Below, piece by piece: positions 35,266 to 43,391 of a DNA stretch of 64,000 nt. This DNA comes from Companilactobacillus kimchii DSM 13961 = JCM 10707 (GTDB lineage Bacteria > Bacillota > Bacilli > Lactobacillales > Lactobacillaceae). The stretch lies in assembly GCF_001435445.1 (NCBI RefSeq), contig NZ_AZDH01000014.1, positions 219,545-283,544 on the forward strand, in the 5' to 3' direction. The position numbers and the translations under genes are program-made. Positions within the stretch are counted from its first letter, which is position 1. Every line of letters begins with the position of its first letter. The notes under the pieces are model-generated. The model saw only the letters and a program-made list of their open reading frames with translations. It ran no database searches and was not told the origin of the DNA.

Positions 35266-36327
35266 ATGTTTGGTTACAATGTTAAAGATGATTATTCTGC
35301 CAAAGGTGATGGAACGACGGATGATACTGCTTCTATACAAAATGCGATAAATGCTGCCCATACAGATGGTGGGGGCACAGTTTTCTTTCCAGTGGGAACT
35401 TATTTGATTACTGCTGTTTTAACTATTTATAGCAATACAACACTACAAGGTGCTGCTCAAGGCGCCACTTCAATTGTACAAAACGGTATTCCCGCTCACA
35501 TATACGGAAAAGATGTTAGTTTTGTAACAATTAAAGATATTACATTTAAAGGACCGGGAATGAATGCACCTTGGGGTGGTGGAATCACCTTTGATCGCGA
35601 GAACAGCGGTAATACTGAAGGCATTGACTTTGAAAATGTAACGTTGGACGGAATTGTAGGAAATGCTATTACAATTAATTGTCCTATTACCTCATCATTT
35701 ACCAATGTAAAAGTAGTTGGGGTAGTTGGTGATGGATTTTCATTTACTAATAGTGGTACTTCTGTTGTAATGAACAATTGCTATGCTATTACTTGTACAC
35801 AAGCAGGTTATAATTTTGCTCAATTGAATTATTCTACGATTAATTCCTGTGCGGTAGAAGTTTGTGGAATTGGTTTCTATTTAAACAATAATTGTAACAA
35901 CATTGCATTGATTGGTTGCGGTGCTGAAGATCAAATTCATAGAAATGATGATTATCCCGGAATTGACTATAAAATCAATGGTGGTGTCGGTAATTCTATG
36001 GTTTCATGTTATTCAAGAAATAACTACGAACATGGAATTGGAATTTCTCTAAACGGAGGGAATCCAACTATCATAGGGTATCGTCAAATAGGAGAGTGCC
36101 CTACGAGTATCGTTGGAGATGAGAATCTTCACGTCGAATTGATAAATTCAAGTTGTAATTCAAAAATGTCACTTAAGCCTGGAACCGTAGGACAATCAGG
36201 AACAACAGCAAATCGTCCATCTGCCAATTTATATGTTGGTTATCAATATTATGATACTAATTTGAATAAAACAATCTGGTACGATGGATCAGCATGGAAA
36301 GATGCAAATGGTACAAATATTGAGTAG
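35266..36327 (+). CDS. Pectate-lyase-like beta-helix protein resembling a phage tail spike
   Basis: 353 aa without signal peptide or anchor. The start FGYNVKDDYSAKGDGTTDDTASIQNAINAAHTDGGGTVFFPVGTYLI is the Pectate_lyase_3 N-cap (KGDGTTDDTxAIQ). Asn/Gly-rich right-handed beta-helix coils follow to ~300. The tail GTTANRPSANLYVGYQYYDTNLNKTIWYDGSAWKDANG matches the C-terminal module of phage and prophage tail proteins. No other phage gene is near. ATG 35266 or 35263, behind GGAGGAG. Could be a polysaccharide-binding or -cleaving protein, or a prophage remnant. Confidence 0.75.
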   Translation: MFGYNVKDDYSAKGDGTTDDTASIQNAINAAHTDGGGTVFFPVGTYLITAVLTIYSNTTLQGAAQGATSIVQNGIPAHIYGKDVSFVTIKDITFKGPGMNAPWGGGITFDRENSGNTEGIDFENVTLDGIVGNAITINCPITSSFTNVKVVGVVGDGFSFTNSGTSVVMNNCYAITCTQAGYNFAQLNYSTINSCAVEVCGIGFYLNNNCNNIALIGCGAEDQIHRNDDYPGIDYKINGGVGNSMVSCYSRNNYEHGIGISLNGGNPTIIGYRQIGECPTSIVGDENLHVELINSSCNSKMSLKPGTVGQSGTTANRPSANLYVGYQYYDTNLNKTIWYDGSAWKDANGTNIE

Positions 36328-36347
36328 TAATTTACTAGAAATTGAAA

Positions 36348-36377
36348 AGCAAGCCATTATTGAGGCTTGTTTTTTTA
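36348..36377 (+). terminator. Terminator behind the beta-helix gene
   Basis: CAAGCC / GGCTTG stem with eight T behind it. Confidence 0.8.
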
Positions 36378-36434
36378 TTATCTAGCTATTAATTAAAAAA
36401 GATTCCCCGACTCCTTTATACAATCCCTTTTATA

Positions 36435-36470
36435 AGCTAATATAATTTATGTGAATAAATTATATTAGCT
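36435..36470. promoter_or_regulatory. Perfect inverted repeat upstream of the polysaccharide operon
   Basis: AGCTAATATAATTTAT, 4-base loop GTGA, then its exact reverse complement. The left arm contains TATAAT (36441-36446), so it overlaps a likely -10. It ends 18 bases before the first ATG of the operon. Candidate operator or leader hairpin. Confidence 0.65.
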
Positions 36471-36488
36471 CTTTAATGAGGGGAAAAC

Positions 36489-37561
36489 ATGATACATATC
36501 GGGGTAATTATTCCGGCACTAAATCCGGATGAAAGATTAATTAAATTAATTCAAAAATTGAATAACGAAAAAAGCTTGGAAATCATCATAGTAGTAAATG
36601 ATGGAAGTGATTATAAGCATGAGAATATCTTCAACATAATCTCCAAATTTTCAATGAAGAATCTAGTAATTTTAAAACATAACAAGAACAGAGGAAAAGG
36701 TGCCGCTCTTAAAACGGGATTCAAGTATATATATGACCATTTTTCATACTTAGATGGGATTGCAACTATGGACTCTGACGGTCAACATACAGTTTCAGCA
36801 TTGAATTCCTGTATTGCTAAATTTGTTTTAAATCCAATAGTCTAGTAATTGGAGTTCGTCATTTTACCAATAAGATTCCATTTAGAAGTCAGTTTGGCAA
36901 TATAATAACCAGTCATCTTGTAAAATTAGTAACTCGACAAAATATCTCAGATACTCAAACAGGACTGAGAGTGATTCCAATGGACTACATCGTTGAACTC
37001 ATCAATTTTCCTGGAGACCGTTTTGAATTTGAATTTGATATGCTACTTCAAGCAAAGAAATACAATATTCAAGTTCTTGAACAACCAATTCCTACTATAT
37101 ATATAGATGGAAATTCTTCATCGCATTTTCGTATTATTCGTGATTCATTAGCAATCTATTCTAGATTTTTAAAATTTGCCACAAGTGGTTTTATTTCATT
37201 CATCATCGACATCGGTTTATTTTATCTTGTACTTTTTATTATTGGAAATCACATTTTAAACAGCATTCTAATTGCAACCATTGTTTCTCGTGTTCTTTCA
37301 TCCGTTGTTAATTACTCTATAAACCATCGGGTTGTTTTTGGTCACGCTGGTCAAAAAACTTTTCTTAAATATGGTTGTCTATTTGTTGTGCAAATGTTTG
37401 CTTCTGGTTTCTTTACCAATCTATTGACTACTGTATTCCCTGTTACTAACGGGCAATTAATGCCAACTTTAGCCAAAGTAATTGTCGACTTCATTTTATT
37501 CATCATAAGTTACCAAGTTCAGCGTGATTTTATTTTTAAAGAGGTTTCACATAATGTCTAA
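36489..37561 (+). pseudogene. GT2 glycosyltransferase-GtrA fusion, frameshifted
   Basis: Two frames encode one protein. The first (36489-36845) is a GT2 domain start: IGVIIPALNPDERL, VVNDGSD, KNRGKGAALKTGF, TMDSDGQHT (DxD). It stops at TAG 36843-36845. The -1 frame then continues without gap from about 36836 (NSLVIGVRHFTNKIPFRSQFGN, DTQTGLRV, FEFEFDMLLQA) into a C-terminal GtrA-type domain of four membrane helices (FLKFATSGFISFIIDIGLFYLV). A single missing A in CCAATAG restores the frame. Likely a bactoprenol-phosphate glycosyltransferase with flippase-like domain; inactive unless recoded or a sequencing error. Confidence 0.82.
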
Positions 37562-39539
37562 TAAACGTCGTTTTTTATATTTTTTAGCAATCGCTCTATC
37601 AATTATTTACTTAGTATGGCGAATTTTTTTCACTATCCCCTGGCACTCCAACCTTTTCACATTAATTTTTGCTCTACTTTTAGTCATAAGTGAAATTCTA
37701 TCCAATTCAACAGGATTCATCTTGATCTTCTTTAGGATGCTATCCACGAAGAAAAAATGGAACTTAACAATGCCTAAATATAGTTCCACGCAGCCATTAC
37801 CTGACATTGATATTATTATCGTAACCCATAATGAAAGTGTTGATTTATTAAGAAAAACTATCAATGCTGCCACATTCATGGACTATCCTGACAAAAGCAA
37901 AGTTCATATTGTAGTCTCTGATGACGGTAATCGTCCAGAGGTTCAAGCACTGGCAAAACACTACCATATTAACTATTCCGGCATGGAAAATAACAAACAT
38001 GCTAAATCTGGAAATATCAATAATACTTTAGAAAAATTTCATTCACCATTATTCGCTATTTTTGATACTGATATGATTCCTTTTTCTACTTTTCTACGAA
38101 ACACTGTTCCACTATTTACCGAAAATTTTCAACAATTGGAAGACGATCCAGACCATACCGATCCTCTAGGTTTTGTTCAAACACCTCAGAGTTTCTATAA
38201 TGCTGACATTTTCCAATTCAATTTATTCTCTGAAAAAATTATTCCCAACGAGCAAGACTTCTTTTCTCGAGATGTTAATGTTCTAAATGGCGGTAACAAA
38301 AGAGCCCTTTTCACAGGCTCAAATGCTGTCTTTTTACGTAAGGCTGTTGATGAAGTGGGAGGATTTCCAACAGATACAATCACTGAAGATTTTGAACTTG
38401 GTACTATGTTAAATATGGCTGGATACATCAGTTTAGCTACCAAAATTCCTCAATCCAGTGGTATTACCCCTATAGATATGAAAGGAGTTATTAAACAAAG
38501 AACTCGCTGGGCACGTGGCGTAATACAGAGCTGTCGGAATTTACATATCTTTACTAATCCACACCTCACAATGATCAATCGTATAATTTTACTTAACACC
38601 TATTTTTATTGGTGGGCTTTCTTCCGTCGAATGATTTATATGATTGCCCCTATTTTGTATGCTTTATTTAAAATTCAAGTCGTTAATGCCAACTTTTGGA
38701 TTCTTATGGTTATTTGGGCCCCGGGTTACTTTCTTTTACATTACGTTATGGGTGATACATCTGGAATTAAAGATAATGCCAAGATTAGAAATGAACGTTG
38801 GGGAGAAGTTCAAGAAACATTCTTTGCTCCTTATCTATTTATTCCAGTTATTCTCGAAAGTATTGGTATCAAAGCAAAGAAATTCAAGGTAACTTCAAAA
38901 AATGTAACTTACTCCTTAAAGGATAAATTATATATACTACCTTACTTGATCCTATGGGGTATTACTTTTATTGCGATAATCAAATTCAATTATGGTAAAT
39001 ACGGCTCAGAAATATTAGTTGGTAGTGTTATCACTTTTTGGTTATTAATGCATTTTATTAATTTGAGTATGTGTTTATTTATATCCTTAGGTAGACCTGT
39101 TTACCGTAAAAGTGAACGTTTCATTCGCAAAGTATCCGGTAAAATTCAACTAAAAAATGGTAAATATTATCCAATAATGACAGAAGATGTTTCTGAAGGT
39201 GGTATTGCTTTTAAAATAACCCAAAAAGATAACAGTGAAATTCAACAAGAAGATAATATTAGAATCATTCTTCAACATCGCAATTTCAGTATCCATTTAG
39301 CTGGAAAAATTGCTCGAATAAGTAACCGAAACAATCAACCAATTTATAGTGCACAAGTTCAAGTCCCTTCAGATGAAAATAGGGATCACTATTTACAAAT
39401 AATTTATGATGGATCAAATAAAACTTTACCAAGTGTTCAGGATACTTGGGTAACGCCTTTCGATGAATTATACATGAACCTAGTCGTTAGAGCTCGAGCA
39501 ATTGAACGCAAGATAAGCAGTCGCTTTAATCGATTTTAG
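37554..39539 (+). CDS. BcsA-like processive glycosyltransferase with C-terminal PilZ domain
   Basis: 661-aa membrane GT2 enzyme. N-terminal TM helices, then DIDIIIVTHNESVDLLRKT, SDDGNRPEV, FDTDMIPF (DxD), FVQTPQSFYN, ITEDFELGTML (TED) and QRTRWARGVIQ (QxxRW), the full processive-synthase set. More TM helices follow. The C-terminus (~520-640) reads RKSERFIRKVSG..TEDVSEGGIAF, matching PilZ RxxxR and DxSxxG motifs, hence c-di-GMP binding is likely. ATG 37554 behind AAAGAGG overlaps the GtrA stop by 8 bases. It should polymerise and extrude an exopolysaccharide. Confidence 0.9.
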   Translation: MSNKRRFLYFLAIALSIIYLVWRIFFTIPWHSNLFTLIFALLLVISEILSNSTGFILIFFRMLSTKKKWNLTMPKYSSTQPLPDIDIIIVTHNESVDLLRKTINAATFMDYPDKSKVHIVVSDDGNRPEVQALAKHYHINYSGMENNKHAKSGNINNTLEKFHSPLFAIFDTDMIPFSTFLRNTVPLFTENFQQLEDDPDHTDPLGFVQTPQSFYNADIFQFNLFSEKIIPNEQDFFSRDVNVLNGGNKRALFTGSNAVFLRKAVDEVGGFPTDTITEDFELGTMLNMAGYISLATKIPQSSGITPIDMKGVIKQRTRWARGVIQSCRNLHIFTNPHLTMINRIILLNTYFYWWAFFRRMIYMIAPILYALFKIQVVNANFWILMVIWAPGYFLLHYVMGDTSGIKDNAKIRNERWGEVQETFFAPYLFIPVILESIGIKAKKFKVTSKNVTYSLKDKLYILPYLILWGITFIAIIKFNYGKYGSEILVGSVITFWLLMHFINLSMCLFISLGRPVYRKSERFIRKVSGKIQLKNGKYYPIMTEDVSEGGIAFKITQKDNSEIQQEDNIRIILQHRNFSIHLAGKIARISNRNNQPIYSAQVQVPSDENRDHYLQIIYDGSNKTLPSVQDTWVTPFDELYMNLVVRARAIERKISSRFNRF

Positions 39540-39548
39540 GAGGAAAAT

Positions 39549-41387
39549 ATGTCAACATGGATTGGCTTTATTTTATATGCTCTTGGTTTACTTGGATATA
39601 ACAGTACCGTTCGTCGACTAGGAGTTAGCCCATATTTGGCTTGGATCACTTCAATGCTTGTTCAAATTTTATTATTATACGGATTTGCTATGACGGGACA
39701 TTTAAATATAGGGATCCAATTGGTCACTTATTTGGGAATCTTTCTAGCAATACTGTGGTTCATACTAAGTATTGCCAAGAAATCTCAATTAAAATTTGAG
39801 GGAATTCATCTGTTTGATTTTTGGATGATTGGACTTGGAATTGCGACTGGTAACGTCCTTTGGAACAGTCCACTTGTTCATTATGATAACTTCTCACATT
39901 GGGCAGTCATGGTTAAATTTATGACTTTTACTGGACATTTACCTGGTGCAGCGGATAAATTAATTTCATTCACATCATATCCACCGGCTACAGCACTCTT
40001 TATAACCCAGTTTGTACATTGGGTTGGTTTCAGTGATGGAGCAATGTTGGTAGCACAATTTATTTTGATTTGGGGTGCTGCCTATTCAATTTTTGCAGGT
40101 TTACGAGATCGTTCAAGAGCTCTTACTAGTTTTATTTTATGTTTTACATTGGCTATTTCATTCGTCTTTAATGTAGCCATTCGTCTGAATAACTTATTAG
40201 TAGATTATGTATTACCAATAATCACTATTGCAGCACTAGTGGGTGTCTTTATCTATCGAAAAAAGCCAATTTTATTATGTACCCACGTCAGCCTTTTTAC
40301 TGCTGCTCTATTACTTGTAAAAAATTCCGCCACATTCTTCGTAATTATGATTGTCGTGTATTTCCTATATACCCTAATAACAAATAATAAATGGCAGTGG
40401 CAACGTATTTTCACTATCCCATTACAGTTTATTATTTCTATAGGTATTGGAATTGCTCCATTTCTATGGTGGAATTGGCATGTTAAACAGACTTTCCCAA
40501 TATCTAAACACCAAATTAGTACACAGGCTTATTCCAAACAGCTCAACGGTGAAAGCCATCGAGCCCTATTGAAAATTGCACATAAGTTTATTGAACAAAT
40601 TACTAGCTTTAACTCACTTTCAACAAAAGGAATTTTATTAATAAACATTGTCTTAATTATTACTTGGATGTTTGTTAAGTTCTATCAACACCAACACAAC
40701 AATCTTTTAGGAATGGCAATATTATTAGATATAGTTTTTATTGTTTATTATATTAGTTTATTTGGCATGTATATTTTATCAATGCCCTATGCAGAGGCTA
40801 TCTTGCTAGATGGCTTTGAGCGTTATATGGCTAGTACCGTTATACTTAACCTATTTATCGCAGCAATTTGTCTTGTTCGGGTCATTGATCATCAACAATT
40901 CGAACAAAACTTTCAAAAGCGTAACACCCAATCATTCAAATCTGCTTTAACTAAAAACATATATCAAATCACTACTTTGGTTATCGCATTCTTTGCAATT
41001 ACTATGATGTACTCTGAAATAACTGGAACCAAGTTCACTAATGAAATGAATCATAATACTTTGCCTCTACAGATGAAGCGAATCTCCAAACCATGGAACC
41101 ATTTAAATCATCGTAAGGTACTAATCGTTGATCCTGAAGTAGTTGATGTGAACGATTATTACGCCGGATATGTTGGTCGCTATTATTACTTTACTGACAA
41201 AGCTGTTGGACAAGAAAACTTTATGATGACGCCTCAACAATTCAAGCAAGCTGTCGAACAATATCAATACGTAGCAATTCCTGAATCACATCAAACATTC
41301 ACGACTCTAACAAAAAAGACTTTTCATCAGCATGTTGTAACAGGATTATTTAAAGTTACAAAAAATGGATTAATACGAATTCATTAA
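39549..41387 (+). CDS. Polytopic membrane protein, GT-C-like, first paralogue
   Basis: 612 aa with about 13 hydrophobic segments, then a soluble C-terminal domain (~510-612). A conserved loop after early helices reads NSPLVHYDNFSHWAVMVKFM and FTSYPPATALFITQF, reminiscent of the first extracytoplasmic loop of GT-C glycosyltransferases (acidic residue plus aromatic), but no family is certain. Nine bases behind the PilZ synthase, in the same operon. Probably adds or transfers a sugar or modifying group to the polymer. Confidence 0.65.
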   Translation: MSTWIGFILYALGLLGYNSTVRRLGVSPYLAWITSMLVQILLLYGFAMTGHLNIGIQLVTYLGIFLAILWFILSIAKKSQLKFEGIHLFDFWMIGLGIATGNVLWNSPLVHYDNFSHWAVMVKFMTFTGHLPGAADKLISFTSYPPATALFITQFVHWVGFSDGAMLVAQFILIWGAAYSIFAGLRDRSRALTSFILCFTLAISFVFNVAIRLNNLLVDYVLPIITIAALVGVFIYRKKPILLCTHVSLFTAALLLVKNSATFFVIMIVVYFLYTLITNNKWQWQRIFTIPLQFIISIGIGIAPFLWWNWHVKQTFPISKHQISTQAYSKQLNGESHRALLKIAHKFIEQITSFNSLSTKGILLINIVLIITWMFVKFYQHQHNNLLGMAILLDIVFIVYYISLFGMYILSMPYAEAILLDGFERYMASTVILNLFIAAICLVRVIDHQQFEQNFQKRNTQSFKSALTKNIYQITTLVIAFFAITMMYSEITGTKFTNEMNHNTLPLQMKRISKPWNHLNHRKVLIVDPEVVDVNDYYAGYVGRYYYFTDKAVGQENFMMTPQQFKQAVEQYQYVAIPESHQTFTTLTKKTFHQHVVTGLFKVTKNGLIRIH

Positions 41388-41408
41388 ACAACGAAGGTAG
41401 GAATCAAT

Positions 41409-43289
41409 TTGGCAATAATTGGATTAATTTTCTTTGGATTATCCTTAATTGGGTACAGCAGTACGCTTCGATTATTACATGTAAATCCATATTTTACATG
41501 GATTACCAGTATTTTAGTACAAATCATGTTTTTATACGTCTTTGCCATGATGAACATATTACGTATTGGAATTTGGTTAACCACTTCATTAGGCTTTCTT
41601 CTATTAGTTGGTCGTTTGGTTTTAGGATATCTGGGTAAAGTTAGTATCCATCATGAAGGTTTACACCTGTTTGACATCTGGATGATATTTCTCGGTACGG
41701 TTATGGCATTAGTTTTATTGAATAGTCCTCTAATTCATTATGATAACTATTCACATTGGGCCACAATTGTAAAATTTCTGTACTACACAGGTCACTTGCC
41801 TGGAGCAAGTGATACAATCATTTCTTTCACCTCATATCCACCTGCAACTGCCTTATTTATAACTCAATTCGTAACTTTCACAGGTTTTCATGAAGGAACC
41901 ATGCTAGTAGCACAATTTATTCTAATCTGGGCTGCCAGTTATACCATTTTTTCAACCTTACGAGATCGTTCTCGTGGTTTGAATTCAATGTTGCTTTGTT
42001 TAACTATTGCTATCTCATATGTTTTCAACATCAATATTCGTTTAAACAATTTATTGGTGGATTATGTATTGGCAATCATTACCGTAGCGGCACTCACAGG
42101 TATTTTTGTTTACAGAAAACGTCCCAAAATGTTAGCAGCACACGTAGCCTTATTTATTGGAACATTGCTGCTAATCAAAAATTCAGCCGCTTTCTTCGTC
42201 GTAATTATTGCTGTTTATTACTTATATATCCTAATAAAGCAACTTCATCCTAACAGTTGGTTAAAACGTACATCCCTAATTAGTGGCCAATTCCTCGGAA
42301 CTCTACTTCTCGGGGCAGTTCCCTTTATCTGGTGGGAATTACATGTGCATTCAACATTTACGGCCTCAAAACATGAGATTAATGCTAGCGCATATCATAG
42401 CCAATTAGTTCACGATGGTACTAAAGGTTTTGTTAGTATTGGGCAGGCATTCATACACCAAATCTTCAATATTGGATCACTTTCGACTCAAGGATTTCTA
42501 TTATTAAATATCGGTTTAATCATCTCTTGGGCAATCATTAAATATCTTTGTCACCGTCCGAATAAACTTTTGAAACTGCTTGGATGGTTAGATTTAATAA
42601 CATTTCTTTATTACTTTAGTTTGCTGGGAATGTATCTCCTGTCGATGCCTTTTGCAGAAGCTATCACTCTCGATGGTTTTGAACGTTATATGTCGACAGT
42701 AGTAGTCTTAAATCTATTTATTGGTATGATTTGTCTAGTTTATATTATTGATGAAACCTATTATGAACAAGACTTTTCTAAAAGAAGTCCCAGAAATTTT
42801 AAATCTATTTGGTCTAAGAATGGTTATCAGTTAGCAACCTTTTTGGTTATGTTTTTTGCCATTATTATGATGTATTCAGAAATAAATGGTACAACCTTTA
42901 CTAATAACTATAATCGCCATTCTTTACCGGTCACCCTAACTAGGGTTGCAAAACCATGGACTAAACAAAATGACACAAAAATTCTAATCGTAGATCCTCA
43001 AAAAGTTGAAGTAACCACTTATTATGCAGGTTATTTGGCTAATTATTATTTCTTCACTAATAACGCAACCGGTCAGGCAATTTTTAGTAAAAACAAAAAA
43101 AAGTTTAATAATAATCTTAAAAAATACGATTATGTAGTCATTCCAAAGTATGATAAAGCTTTTTCACATGCAATTAAAAATATATATCATCAAAACATTA
43201 AAACTGGATTCTTTCGTATCTATTCCAATCGATTGAGTAAAATTAAAAGAACTACAAATCAAACTACTAATAATAAAATATTAAACTAA
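41409..43289 (+). CDS. Polytopic membrane protein, GT-C-like, second paralogue
   Basis: 626 aa, clearly homologous along its entire length to the preceding gene (shared HYDN(F/Y)SHWA, FTSYPPATALFITQF, MLVAQFILIW, IRLNNLLVDYVL, FERYMS blocks; about half or more identical by eye). The pair is a tandem duplication. TTG at 41409 is the only plausible start, behind GGTAGGA. C-terminal tail is Lys/Asn-rich. Same operon and presumably a related acceptor or donor. Confidence 0.65.
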   Translation: MAIIGLIFFGLSLIGYSSTLRLLHVNPYFTWITSILVQIMFLYVFAMMNILRIGIWLTTSLGFLLLVGRLVLGYLGKVSIHHEGLHLFDIWMIFLGTVMALVLLNSPLIHYDNYSHWATIVKFLYYTGHLPGASDTIISFTSYPPATALFITQFVTFTGFHEGTMLVAQFILIWAASYTIFSTLRDRSRGLNSMLLCLTIAISYVFNINIRLNNLLVDYVLAIITVAALTGIFVYRKRPKMLAAHVALFIGTLLLIKNSAAFFVVIIAVYYLYILIKQLHPNSWLKRTSLISGQFLGTLLLGAVPFIWWELHVHSTFTASKHEINASAYHSQLVHDGTKGFVSIGQAFIHQIFNIGSLSTQGFLLLNIGLIISWAIIKYLCHRPNKLLKLLGWLDLITFLYYFSLLGMYLLSMPFAEAITLDGFERYMSTVVVLNLFIGMICLVYIIDETYYEQDFSKRSPRNFKSIWSKNGYQLATFLVMFFAIIMMYSEINGTTFTNNYNRHSLPVTLTRVAKPWTKQNDTKILIVDPQKVEVTTYYAGYLANYYFFTNNATGQAIFSKNKKKFNNNLKKYDYVVIPKYDKAFSHAIKNIYHQNIKTGFFRIYSNRLSKIKRTTNQTTNNKILN

Positions 43290-43307
43290 TATCAGCACAC
43301 GCTGATA
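43290..43307. other. Short hairpin between the polysaccharide operon and the GH8 gene
   Basis: TATCAGC ACAC GCTGATA, no T-run. Too weak for a terminator; may set off the last gene of the operon. Confidence 0.35.
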
Positions 43308-43391
43308 CAATCATATCTTAATCAACAATTTTAATGGGCGGATGGAGTATTGAATTTAAAATATAAGAATATATTTATGGAGGGATTTTCA

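Noticed and set aside
43290..43307. Terminator between the GT-C-like gene and the GH8-like gene
   Set aside because: The stem has 7 bp and no T-run, so read-through is expected and the GH8-like gene is kept in the operon.
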